Below, piece after piece: positions 1 through 7,337 of a stretch of DNA of 10,910 nucleotides. Every line of letters starts with the position of its first letter. Positions within the stretch are counted from its first letter, which is position 1. Under the pieces are notes generated by a model, which made no database searches, had not been told where the DNA came from, and was given only the letters and a program-made list of their open reading frames with translations. The translations under genes and the position numbers were made by a program. This DNA comes from AC-69 sp035701505 (lineage in GTDB: Bacteria; Actinomycetota; UBA4738; HRBIN12), in the NCBI GenBank assembly GCA_035701505.1, contig DASSSA010000080.1, positions 1 through 10,910 of the forward strand, written 5' to 3'.

Positions 1-609
1 GACGACCTCACGCCGCGGCAGCGGAGGATCTTGGAGTTCATCGCCGACACGGTGCTGGACCGGGGCTATCCACCGACCGTCCGCGAGATCGGCGAGGCGG
101 TGGGCCTCACGTCCTCCTCCAGCGTCCACAGCCAGCTGGCGAACCTTGAGCGGAAGGGCCTGCTCCACAAGGACCCCACCAAGCCCCGGGCCATCGGGCT
201 GGCCGATGAGAGCACCAGGCCCGAAGGAGTGGTCATCCCTGTCCTCGGACGAATCGCTGCCGGAACGCCCATCCTTGCGTCCGAGAACGTCGAGGAGTAC
301 CTCACGGTGCCCGTCGGCTTCGCCAAGGGGGGGGAGCACTTCGCCCTCCGGGTGACCGGCCAGTCGATGACCGGAGCGGGCATCCTGGACGGCGACGTCG
401 TGGTGGTTCGGCGGCAGGACAGCGCGGGTGACCGCGACATCGTGGCCGCCCTCCTGCCCGGCGTAGCGGAGGAGGAGGCGACGATCAAGCGGCTTCGACG
501 CCTGGCCGGGAAGGTGACCCTGCATCCGGAGAACTCCGCCTTCTCCCCTATCCCCATGACCGACGGGAGGATCCTGGGCAAGGTCGTGGCGGTCCTGCGG
601 AAGCTCTAA
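1..609 (+). CDS. lexA: LexA SOS-response repressor / autoprotease, 5' end missing
   Basis: Transcriptional repressor of DNA-damage genes; it cleaves itself when bound to RecA filaments. The reading frame is open from the first base, so the true start lies upstream; 202 residues are visible and probably only a few to about 20 are missing. Window residues 1-65 form the winged helix-turn-helix (PPTVREIGEAVGL, then SSSSVHSQL), which resembles the Gram-positive and actinobacterial type that binds GAAC-N4-GTTC boxes. Residues 78-202 are the S24 peptidase domain: the scissile Ala87-Gly88 bond lies in GRIAAGTP, the nucleophile is Ser122 in GQSM (most relatives have GDSM), and the catalytic lysine is Lys163 in ATIKRL. 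All self-cleavage residues are present. A TTG at 31 is internal, because the frame continues upstream with typical LexA sequence (LTPRQRRIL). The promoter and any autoregulatory box lie outside the window. Confidence 0.95.
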   Translation, partial: DDLTPRQRRILEFIADTVLDRGYPPTVREIGEAVGLTSSSSVHSQLANLERKGLLHKDPTKPRAIGLADESTRPEGVVIPVLGRIAAGTPILASENVEEYLTVPVGFAKGGEHFALRVTGQSMTGAGILDGDVVVVRRQDSAGDRDIVAALLPGVAEEEATIKRLRRLAGKVTLHPENSAFSPIPMTDGRILGKVVAVLRKL

Positions 610-655
610 GGTCCACGCCGATACCTTTTGTAGGGAAGAGGAAAGGGAACCGTCG

Positions 656-1630
656 ATGTCGGAGACGGCGCTGGAGCGCCAGATCCGTTCGCAGCCCCAG
701 GAGCTCGATCGCCTGGCGGCGCATCCCCTCGGCCACGATGTCGTGGAGCGACTGGCCCAGTGCCGCCGGATCTGGCTGGTGGGCACGGGCACGAGCTTCC
801 ACGCGGCCGAGCTCGGAGCGGCGATGTTGTACGAGGCGGGCCGAGGCGCCCAGGCCATCCCGTCAATGCATTTCGTCAACTGGGCGCCGCCGGTCGACCC
901 TCGCGACGGAATGGTCCTGATCAGCCACAACGCGGGCGGGGAGACTGCCTACGCCGCTGCCGCGTATCGGCAGGCCAAGGATGCCGGCGTTCGCGTGCTC
1001 GCCCTCACCCGTCAGGGCACTGAGCTGCCCGACGCCGTGGAGACGGTCCCCAAGGAGACGTCGCAGACGTACACGGTGAGCTACACGGCCGTCCTGCTGC
1101 TGCTGGCCCGCATCGCGAACGCGTTGGGCGCCGAGAGCCTGAGCCCCGAGGCGATCGGCAAGGTCCCCGGAGCCGTGGCCGAGGCCATCGAGAACCCGGG
1201 GCTCGACCGGATCGTCGCCCCCCGCCGGCTCCTCGTGCTGTTCGGAGAGGGGCCGGCGTCGGTGACCGCACGAGAGGGCGCACTGAAGCTGCGTGAGGCC
1301 TCACGGTTCCCGGCTGAGGGATATGACGTCGAGTACCTGTTGCACGGCTCCGCCGTCCCGCTCGGGGATGATGATCACCTCGTCGCGCTCACCCCTCCCG
1401 ACACCGACGGGCTGGTCCGGACCGTGGGGGATGCGGCCGAGCATGAAGGGACACGCGTGACCACTCTGTCGGAGCCAGCCGACCTGCCGCCGCTCCTGGC
1501 CCAGATCCCGCTGACGGTTCGCCTGCAGATCCTCGCCCTGCGGTTCGCCCAGGCCCGAGGGCAGAACCCGGACCGGGTGATCACCGGTGCCTGGGACGAC
1601 CCGGGACTGTGGGCCATCGGGCCGCGGTAA
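656..1630 (+). CDS. Two-SIS-domain sugar-phosphate isomerase-like protein (GlmS C-terminal half-like)
   Basis: A 324-residue protein with two SIS (sugar isomerase) domains, like the isomerase half of glucosamine-6-phosphate synthase but without the glutaminase domain. The first SIS domain (about 25-160) carries the phosphosugar loop GTGTSFHAAELG (43-54) and a serine/threonine loop SHNAGGETAY (90-99). The second (about 185-305) carries EGALKLREASRFPAEGY (207-223) and LLHGS (228-232). By alignment to E. coli GlmS by eye, Lys485, Glu488 and His504 correspond to Lys211, Glu214 and His230. The C-terminal loop that holds Lys603 in GlmS is replaced by NPDRVITGAWDD, with no lysine. The protein probably acts on an aminosugar or fructosamine phosphate in the cytoplasm; the exact substrate is not evident. 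The ATG at 656 is preceded by a purine-rich Shine-Dalgarno (AGAGGAAAGGG, 637-647). It lies 46 bp after lexA on the same strand and may be co-transcribed. Confidence 0.85.
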   Translation: MSETALERQIRSQPQELDRLAAHPLGHDVVERLAQCRRIWLVGTGTSFHAAELGAAMLYEAGRGAQAIPSMHFVNWAPPVDPRDGMVLISHNAGGETAYAAAAYRQAKDAGVRVLALTRQGTELPDAVETVPKETSQTYTVSYTAVLLLLARIANALGAESLSPEAIGKVPGAVAEAIENPGLDRIVAPRRLLVLFGEGPASVTAREGALKLREASRFPAEGYDVEYLLHGSAVPLGDDDHLVALTPPDTDGLVRTVGDAAEHEGTRVTTLSEPADLPPLLAQIPLTVRLQILALRFAQARGQNPDRVITGAWDDPGLWAIGPR

Positions 1631-1662
1631 ACCGGCGGGTCGGCCGCGCCCGAGGACAGCTC

Positions 1663-2994
1663 TCAGAGACTCGAGGCCCGGCGACGCCGCGGCTGGACGA
1701 GGTAGTCCCCAACGGTGGCGAGCTCGCGGTCACCCACCCGAGCGCGGACGAGCGTTCCTTCGGGGCCCGCTTCCGTGCCCAGGACCTCGGCATCTCGGTA
1801 GAGGAGCGCGATCACCTCGTCCCGCCCGTACGGCACGAGGAGCGTGACCTCGACCGGGGGCCGCGGAAGCTCGAGGGCGACGCGTTCCAGGAGCGCCTCC
1901 GTACCCTCACCGGTGAGGGCAGAGAGGGCCACGGCATCGGGGAACCGCCGAGTCGCACGCTCCCGGTCCATCTCGGAGAGCACGTCCACCTTGTTGAGCG
2001 CGAGGACTTCGGGGATCCCTCCCGCTCCGATCTCGCCCAGGACGCTCCGAACCGCTTCGACCTGCTGCTCCACCTCGGGTGACGAGGCATCGGCGACGTG
2101 CAGCACGAGGTCGGCCCGGGTCACCTCCTCGAGGGTCGAACGGAACGCCTCGACCAGGTCGTGGGGCAGCTTGCTCACGAACCCCACGGTGTCCGAGATC
2201 GTCGCGTGCCGCCCACCGGGCAATGCGATCCGCCGGATCGTGGGGTCGAGGGTGGCGAACAGCTGGTCCGCCACCAGCACGCCTGCCTCCGTGAGCGCGT
2301 TCATGAGCGTTGACTTTCCCGCGTTCGTGTAACCCGCGATGGCGATCTGCTGGATGCCGGAGCCCTCGCGGCGGGCCCGCTTGACGTCGCGTGTCCGTGC
2401 CAGGTCCTTGATGTCCCGCCGGAGCTTGGAGATACGCCGCTTGATGTGTTGCCGGTCCACCTCGAGCTTCGTCTCGCCCGGTCCGCGGGTGCCGATGCCA
2501 CCTCCCAGCCGGGACATGGCTTCGCCCCAGCCCCGGAGCCTGGGCAGGAGGTAATTGAGCTGCGCCAGCTCCACCTGGGCCTTGCCCTCCCGGGACCTGG
2601 CGTGCAGGGCGAAGATGTCGAGGATCAGTGCCGTCCGGTCGATCACCTTGGTCCCCAGCCGCCCCTCCAGGTTTCGGAGCTGGCCCGGCGTGAGCTCGTC
2701 GTCCAGGATCACGGCCTCGGCCCCGGTCGAATGGACCGTCCGGTGGATCTCCTCGAGCTTGCCCTTGCCCACGAACGTGGCCGGATCGGGGTCGGACCGG
2801 GTCTGGACGATGCGCGAGACCGCCTCTGCCCCCGCCGAATCGGCCAGGGCGGCCAGCTCGTCAAGGTCCGACCAGTCGATCCCCCGCCCCACCCCGACCA
2901 ACACGGCCCGCTCCCGGACCCGAGGGGTCCACGTGGCCGACAGGGGCGACTCGAGGACGGCCGTCCGGCGTCGCTTCCCGTTCCGCTGGGTCAT
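1663..2994 (-). CDS. hflX: GTPase HflX (ribosome-associated)
   Basis: HflX-family GTPase, which binds 50S subunits and splits stalled 70S ribosomes under stress. The 443-residue product has the N-terminal HflX domain (about 28-205), including DDELTPGQLRNLE (98-110), the glycine-rich GGGIGTRGPGETKLE (164-178) and a basic coiled-coil linker (about 180-210). The G domain follows: G1 GYTNAGKS (221-228), G2 TLDPT (248-252), G3 DTVG (268-271), G4 NKVD (334-337) and G5 SAL (358-360). The C-terminal part (about 380-435) matches the usual small HflX tail domain. Length is normal for the family. The ATG overlaps the TGA stop of the aminotransferase by one base (TGATG) and has no clear Shine-Dalgarno, so translation probably depends on re-initiation after the upstream gene. 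It is the last gene of the minus-strand series and converges on the SIS gene across 32 bp, where I see only a weak 5-bp stem and no convincing terminator. Confidence 0.96.
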   Translation of the reverse strand: MTQRNGKRRRTAVLESPLSATWTPRVRERAVLVGVGRGIDWSDLDELAALADSAGAEAVSRIVQTRSDPDPATFVGKGKLEEIHRTVHSTGAEAVILDDELTPGQLRNLEGRLGTKVIDRTALILDIFALHARSREGKAQVELAQLNYLLPRLRGWGEAMSRLGGGIGTRGPGETKLEVDRQHIKRRISKLRRDIKDLARTRDVKRARREGSGIQQIAIAGYTNAGKSTLMNALTEAGVLVADQLFATLDPTIRRIALPGGRHATISDTVGFVSKLPHDLVEAFRSTLEEVTRADLVLHVADASSPEVEQQVEAVRSVLGEIGAGGIPEVLALNKVDVLSEMDRERATRRFPDAVALSALTGEGTEALLERVALELPRPPVEVTLLVPYGRDEVIALLYRDAEVLGTEAGPEGTLVRARVGDRELATVGDYLVQPRRRRASSL

Positions 2995-4148
2995 CAGGCG
3001 AGCATCCGGGCGATACGGTCCATGGCGTCTGCCAGCCGGTCGTCTGGCGCGGTCAGCGAGAACCGGACATAGCCCTCACCGCGCTCCCCGTACCCGTTGC
3101 CGGGGGCAACGAACACGCCCGCGCGATCCAGGAGGAGGTCGGCGAAATCGACCGAGGACATGCCGTCGAGCGTCGGCGCCCACACGTAGACCGACCCGAG
3201 CGGGGGCTTGAGGGACCACCCGAGCGAGTTCAGCGTGCCCACCACGACGTCGCGCCTTCGCTGGTACACGGCGCGGAGCTCGTCCAGATGGTCCTGGGGT
3301 CCGGTGAGCGCGGCAATGGCCGCCCGCTGGATCGCCGTGAACTGGCCCGAGTCCAGGTTGGTCTTCACCACCGACAGGGCCCGGATGGCATCGGCGTTCC
3401 CCGCGCACCAGGCGATCCTCCACCCGGTCATGTTGTAGAACTTCGACGTCGAGCCGAACTCGAGCGCGACGTCCTTCGCTCCCGGGACCTGGAGGATCGA
3501 CGGCGCGACGTAGCCGTCGAACGTGATCTCCGAGTATGCGGCGTCGTGGGCGAGCAACAGTTCATTCCCGCGGGCGAAGGCCACCGCCCGCTCGAAGGTA
3601 GCCCCATCGGCCACGGCCGCGGTGGGGTTGCTGGGGTAGTTCAGCCACAGCATCTTGGTCCGGCCGGAGACGGGTGCGCCGTCGAGGTCCGGCTGATAGT
3701 CCTCATCGGCGAGCAACGGGAGCGGCACCGGCGTGCCGCCCGCCAGGCGCGTCGACACCCCATAGACGGGATAGCCGGGATCGGGAACGAGCGTCTCGTC
3801 GCCGGGATCCACGAACGCGACCGGCAGGTGGCCGAGGCCCTCCTTCGACCCGATGAGGGCGAGCACCTCCGCCGAGGGATCGAGGTCCACGCCGAACCGG
3901 CTCCGGTACCAGACCGCCACCGCCTCGCGGAACTCGACGCTCCCCCAGTAGGAGGGGTACCGATGGGTGGCCGGATCGCGCACGGCCTCCCGCATGGCGT
4001 CCACGATGTGCTGCGGAGTGGGAAGATCGGGATCGCCGACGCCGAGGGAGATCACGTCGACCCCCTCCGCCCGCTTCGCCGCCAGCTTGCCGTCCAACAC
4101 CGCGAACAGGTACGGGGGCAGCGACTCGATCCGTCGGGCGATCCTCAC
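2994..4148 (-). CDS. dapL: PLP-dependent aminotransferase, probable LL-diaminopimelate aminotransferase
   Basis: Fold-type I class I/II aminotransferase of 384 residues. Recognisable elements are SLGVGDPDLPTP (34-45), the PNP-binding NYPSNPT (170-176, Asn174), HDAAY (201-205, Asp202 and Tyr205), the PLP Schiff-base Lys236 in STSKFYNMTGWR (233-244) and the substrate-carboxylate Arg362 in YVRFSL. The YNMTGWRIAW stretch is typical of the LL-diaminopimelate aminotransferase group, and dapF lies immediately upstream. The likely reaction is tetrahydrodipicolinate plus glutamate to LL-diaminopimelate, whose product is the DapF substrate. N-succinyl-diaminopimelate aminotransferase (DapC) or a broad aspartate aminotransferase remain possible. 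I chose GTG at 4148: it overlaps the dapF stop as GTGA and has a GAGGG Shine-Dalgarno five bases upstream (4154-4158). The frame stays open further upstream to 4373, but that extension is arginine-rich shadow of dapF. The stop overlaps the hflX ATG by one base. Confidence 0.85.
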   Translation of the reverse strand: MRIARRIESLPPYLFAVLDGKLAAKRAEGVDVISLGVGDPDLPTPQHIVDAMREAVRDPATHRYPSYWGSVEFREAVAVWYRSRFGVDLDPSAEVLALIGSKEGLGHLPVAFVDPGDETLVPDPGYPVYGVSTRLAGGTPVPLPLLADEDYQPDLDGAPVSGRTKMLWLNYPSNPTAAVADGATFERAVAFARGNELLLAHDAAYSEITFDGYVAPSILQVPGAKDVALEFGSTSKFYNMTGWRIAWCAGNADAIRALSVVKTNLDSGQFTAIQRAAIAALTGPQDHLDELRAVYQRRRDVVVGTLNSLGWSLKPPLGSVYVWAPTLDGMSSVDFADLLLDRAGVFVAPGNGYGERGEGYVRFSLTAPDDRLADAMDRIARMLA

Positions 4149-5014
4149 GCCAGCCCTCGCGACCGCAGCCAGGCATCGTCGAGCGTTGCCTGAAACACGC
4201 GCTCGGCCGGTCCGGTCAGCAGGACGTCGTCGACGGTCCGCTCCACGGTCACGGTGCCTCCGGGGAACCGCACCTCCGAACGAACGGGGACGAGGCCAGC
4301 CTCGTTCGCGGCCACGAGCGCGGCGCAGGCCCCGGTCCCGCAGGCCATGGTCTCCCCCACGCCCCGCTCCCACACTCGGACGCTCAGCCCATCGCCGGCC
4401 ACCGCGACGAACTCCACGTTCGCCTTCTCGGGGAACATGGCGTCGTTCTCCGCGGCGGGGCCGATCCGGGCCACGTCCGATCGAGCGGGATCGTCGTCCA
4501 CGAACAGGACCAGGTGCGGGTTGCCCATCGACACCGCGCTCGCCTTGAACGTGTGGCCCAGCACCTCGAACGGCTCTGCGAGGTATGGCTCATCGGCCGG
4601 GCCCAGCATTGGGATCCGCGAGCGGGCGAACGCCGGCGGCCCCATGCCCACGGTCACCGATCGAACCACACCCTCCCGCACATCGAGCAAGACGTGCTTC
4701 ACGCCGTCGCGGGTCCCGATGTCCAGCTCGGTCAGGCGCGTGTGTCCTCGCTCGTACACCAGCTTGGCCAGGCATCGCACGCCGTTGCCGCACATCTCGG
4801 CCACACTGCCGTCGGCGTTCCAGTAGTCCATGAAGAAGTCGCCCCCGGCCACATCCGGTGTCACGCGGATCACCCCGTCGGCACCCACGCCGAACCGCCG
4901 GTCGCACAGGGCCGCGACGAGCTCGGAGGACATGGGACGCTCGCCATCGAGGTCCTCGAGCATGACGAAGTCGTTGCCGGTTCCGTGGTACTTCCAGATC
5001 CGCAGCTCAGTCAC
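4145..5014 (-). CDS. dapF: Diaminopimelate epimerase
   Basis: Converts LL-diaminopimelate to meso-diaminopimelate for peptidoglycan cross-linking and lysine synthesis, by a PLP-independent two-cysteine mechanism. The 289-residue protein has both halves of the DapF fold. The N-terminal substrate motif is KYHGTGNDF (8-16). The first catalytic cysteine is Cys75 in MCGNGVRC (74-81). Asn165 lies in MGNPHLV (163-169), ERGVGET is at 216-222, and the second catalytic cysteine is Cys225 in ACGTGACAA (224-232). Length is slightly above the usual 270-280. The start is GTG at 5014, which lies within the last codons of miaA (8-nt overlap), with a GGAG ten bases upstream (5025-5028). Its stop overlaps the GTG of the aminotransferase by four bases. 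Adjacent genes for successive steps suggest coordinated synthesis of the two enzymes. Confidence 0.97.
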   Translation of the reverse strand: MTELRIWKYHGTGNDFVMLEDLDGERPMSSELVAALCDRRFGVGADGVIRVTPDVAGGDFFMDYWNADGSVAEMCGNGVRCLAKLVYERGHTRLTELDIGTRDGVKHVLLDVREGVVRSVTVGMGPPAFARSRIPMLGPADEPYLAEPFEVLGHTFKASAVSMGNPHLVLFVDDDPARSDVARIGPAAENDAMFPEKANVEFVAVAGDGLSVRVWERGVGETMACGTGACAALVAANEAGLVPVRSEVRFPGGTVTVERTVDDVLLTGPAERVFQATLDDAWLRSRGLA

Positions 5015-5933
5015 CCTGGAGGTACTCCGTCAGCTCGTCCACAATATCGATCGCGCCACGCTCGCCGGCGGGGAACCACCGGATCCGGGGGTCTCGTCGG
5101 AACCAGACCATCTGGCGTCGAGCGAGTTCCCTCGTCCGACTCACCGTCTCTGCGGTTGCCTCGGCGAGCGTGATCTCGCCCCGGAGGTGCCGCGCGAATT
5201 CAGCGTACCCGATGGCCCGGCTGGCGGTCAGCCATCCGAACAGGCCCCGGTCGAGGAGCGCCCGCACCTCGTCGAGCAGGCCCGCATCGACCATCGCTCG
5301 GACGCGCGTCTCGATACGGCGGGCCAAGACGTCGCGTGGAACGTCCATCCCCGCGGCCCGAACGCGCTCGTCCGGGTAGCGCTCCCACCGGGCCGCGTAG
5401 CTCGAGAACGGGCGCCCGGTGACCGCGGCCACCTCGAGTGCCCGGACGGTCCGTCGGACGTTGGTGGGCTCGATCCGGGCGGCCGCGGCCGGATCGAGCT
5501 CCGCCAGGCGCCGATGCAGGCGATCCGGTCCGAGGACCTCGGCCTCGGCCCGGAGTTCATCGCGGGCGTCCGGGTCGGTGGCGGGGAACTCGAGCTCATC
5601 GACGATGGCCCGGAAATACAGGCCGGAGCCACCGACCAACAGGACCCGGCGCCCTCGCGCGTCGACGCCCTTCACCACGGCCCGGGCGAGCTGCTGGTAC
5701 CGAGCCACGGAGAACGGCTCCTCGGGTTCGGCCACGTCCACCAGGTGATTCGAGGTCCTCGCTCGCTCCGCCGGAGTCGGCTTGGCCGTCCCCACGTCCA
5801 TCCCCCGATACACCAGCATCGAGTCCACGGAGACGATCTCGGCCCCCAGCCGCTCGGTGAGGGCCACAGCGGCCTCGCTCTTGCCGCAGGCGGTCGGTCC
5901 GACCAGCGCGAGGAAGGGTCGAGCGCCCGGCAT
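5007..5933 (-). CDS. miaA: tRNA dimethylallyltransferase MiaA
   Basis: Transfers the dimethylallyl group from DMAPP to N6 of A37 in tRNAs reading UNN codons, giving i6A. The 308-residue product has the P-loop GPTACGKS (12-19), the signature DSMLVYRGMDVGTAKP (37-52, with Asp37 as the likely general base), GGSGLYFRA (101-109), TNVRRTVRALEV (157-168), SRAIGY (238-243) and RRQMVWFRRDPR (272-283). The start is ATG at 5933, directly before PGARPFLALVGPT. The open frame runs upstream to 6437, but that part is a shadow of miaB. The ATG shares one base with the miaB stop (TGATG) and no Shine-Dalgarno is visible, so translational coupling is likely. MiaB, encoded just upstream, uses the MiaA product as its substrate. 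Confidence 0.97.
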   Translation of the reverse strand: MPGARPFLALVGPTACGKSEAAVALTERLGAEIVSVDSMLVYRGMDVGTAKPTPAERARTSNHLVDVAEPEEPFSVARYQQLARAVVKGVDARGRRVLLVGGSGLYFRAIVDELEFPATDPDARDELRAEAEVLGPDRLHRRLAELDPAAAARIEPTNVRRTVRALEVAAVTGRPFSSYAARWERYPDERVRAAGMDVPRDVLARRIETRVRAMVDAGLLDEVRALLDRGLFGWLTASRAIGYAEFARHLRGEITLAEATAETVSRTRELARRQMVWFRRDPRIRWFPAGERGAIDIVDELTEYLQGD

Positions 5934-7303
5934 CAGCTGGCGGCGGCGGGCAAGCGGGGCGAGCCCGCCGCGGCGGACCCGGTCGCCCGAACCACCTCGC
6001 CGGCCAGGTGGTGCGGGTGCGCGGCTACGATCCGGACGTCGAGGAACGACCCGGGAGGGATCGTCCCCGCGACGTGGACCACCTTGTTGGTCCGGGTCCG
6101 CCCCTGGACCCCACCCTTTCGGCCCACGCCCTCCACCAGGACCTCGAACGTGCGGCCGACCGTCTCCCGCATGTGCCCGAGCGAGATCGACTCCTGCACC
6201 CGCACGAGCCGCTCGAACCGCTCCTGGACGACCTCCTTGGGGATCTGGTCCGGCATCGTGGCCGCCGGGGTCCCCGGCCGAGGCGAGTACTGGAACGTGT
6301 AGGCCTGGTCGAACCGGGCGGCCCTCACCACGTCGAGCGTTCCACGGAAATCCTCCTCGGTCTCTCCGGGGAAGCCCACGATGATGTCGGTGCTGACGGC
6401 CACACCGGGGATGGCCTGACGGATCCGATCCAGCCACGAAAGGTAGCGCTCGCTCCGGTAGGACCGCCGCATCGCCCGAAGGATCCGGTCGGAGCCCGAC
6501 TGGAGGGGGAAATGGATGTGCTCACACACCTTCTCGCATTCGGCCATGGCCTCGACGACGTCGGAGGTGAAGTCGTGTGGGTGCGGGCTGGTGAATCGGA
6601 TGCGGTGGATGCCTTCAACGGCGTTCACTGCCCGAAGCAGCTCGGCGAACAACGGGCGCCTCCTGGACCCCGGCACCGTGAGGTCCCGCGCGTAGGTGTT
6701 CACGTTCTGGCCGAGGAGGGTGACCTCCACGACGCCGCGACGGGCCAGGCCCTGCACCTCGGCCAGGACGTCGCCGATCTCCCGCGACAGCTGGGGCCCC
6801 CGGACGAGCGGCACGATGCAGAACGTGCAGTGGTTGTCGCAACCCATCGCGATCGAAACCCACGCGTGGTGCGCCACCTCGCGCCTGGCGGGCAGCGCGC
6901 TGGGGAACACCTCGGTGAACTCCCGGACATCCATTTGGGGGCCTTCGGTCTCGGCCCGCCGCAGGAGCTCGAGCAACCCGGGCAATGCATGGGTCCCGAC
7001 CACCACGTCCACCCACGGGGCCCGCCCCTGGATCTGGCCGCGGTCCTTCTGGGCGAGGCACCCGGCCACCACGATCCGCAGGCGGGGGTTCGCCTGCTTC
7101 AGCGGCCGCAGGTGCCCGAGGTTGCCGTACAGCCTGTTGTCCGCGTTCTCCCGCACGGCGCATGTGTTCAACACGACCACCTGAGCCTCGGCGACGTCCT
7201 CGGCTCGGATGTAGCCATCTGACTCGAGCAGGCCGGCGATCCGCTCGGAGTCGTGCTCGTTCATCTGGCACCCGAAGGTGCGGATCAGGTACCGGCCGCT
7301 CAT
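5933..7303 (-). CDS. miaB: tRNA-2-methylthio-N6-dimethylallyladenosine synthase MiaB
   Basis: Radical-SAM methylthiotransferase that converts i6A37 to ms2i6A37 in tRNA. With the ATG at 7303 the protein has 456 residues, normal for the family. The N-terminal UPF0004 domain has the three cysteines for the auxiliary [4Fe-4S] cluster: Cys12 (FGCQMN), Cys48 (NTCAVRENA) and Cys82 (AGCLAQ). The radical SAM domain carries the CxxxCxxC motif GCDNHCTFC, with Cys155, Cys159 and Cys162. A C-terminal TRAM-like RNA-binding region spans about 370-435, followed by an alanine-rich tail. A GTG at 7309 would add two residues. I prefer the ATG because the G-rich GGGG just upstream gives a short but workable Shine-Dalgarno spacing, but the choice is not certain. 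The gene lies 34 bp after rny and overlaps miaA by one base. Confidence 0.97.
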   Translation of the reverse strand: MSGRYLIRTFGCQMNEHDSERIAGLLESDGYIRAEDVAEAQVVVLNTCAVRENADNRLYGNLGHLRPLKQANPRLRIVVAGCLAQKDRGQIQGRAPWVDVVVGTHALPGLLELLRRAETEGPQMDVREFTEVFPSALPARREVAHHAWVSIAMGCDNHCTFCIVPLVRGPQLSREIGDVLAEVQGLARRGVVEVTLLGQNVNTYARDLTVPGSRRRPLFAELLRAVNAVEGIHRIRFTSPHPHDFTSDVVEAMAECEKVCEHIHFPLQSGSDRILRAMRRSYRSERYLSWLDRIRQAIPGVAVSTDIIVGFPGETEEDFRGTLDVVRAARFDQAYTFQYSPRPGTPAATMPDQIPKEVVQERFERLVRVQESISLGHMRETVGRTFEVLVEGVGRKGGVQGRTRTNKVVHVAGTIPPGSFLDVRIVAAHPHHLAGEVVRATGSAAAGSPRLPAAAS

Positions 7304-7337
7304 CGCCACCCCAGGCTATCCCCGTCGGGACCGCTGA

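Noticed and set aside
31..33. TTG as the lexA start codon
   Set aside because: The frame continues to base 1 with standard LexA sequence (LTPRQRRIL), so the gene is cut by the window edge and the TTG is internal.
1621..1662. Bidirectional terminator between the SIS gene and hflX
   Set aside because: The only pairing found is CGCGG/CCGCG with a 16-nt loop and no T-run on either side, too weak to call.
3288..4193. Plus-strand open frame opposite the aminotransferase gene
   Set aside because: No domain, low-complexity composition, and fully antisense to a strong gene.
4149..4373. N-terminal extension of the aminotransferase to an upstream ATG
   Set aside because: The extra 75 residues are arginine/glycine-rich, lie wholly in dapF, and do not resemble any aminotransferase. 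The GTG at 4148 overlaps the dapF stop and has a Shine-Dalgarno.
4408..4422. GAAC-N5-GTTC inside dapF, resembling an SOS box
   Set aside because: The spacing is 5 instead of 4 and it lies deep in a coding region; chance occurrence is likely.
5934..6437. N-terminal extension of MiaA to 6437
   Set aside because: It is an out-of-frame shadow of miaB. The P-loop begins 12 residues after the ATG at 5933, as normal for MiaA.
6008..7222. Long plus-strand open frame opposite miaB
   Set aside because: His/Pro/Gly/Arg-rich mirror of miaB codons with no motif; a GC-content artefact.
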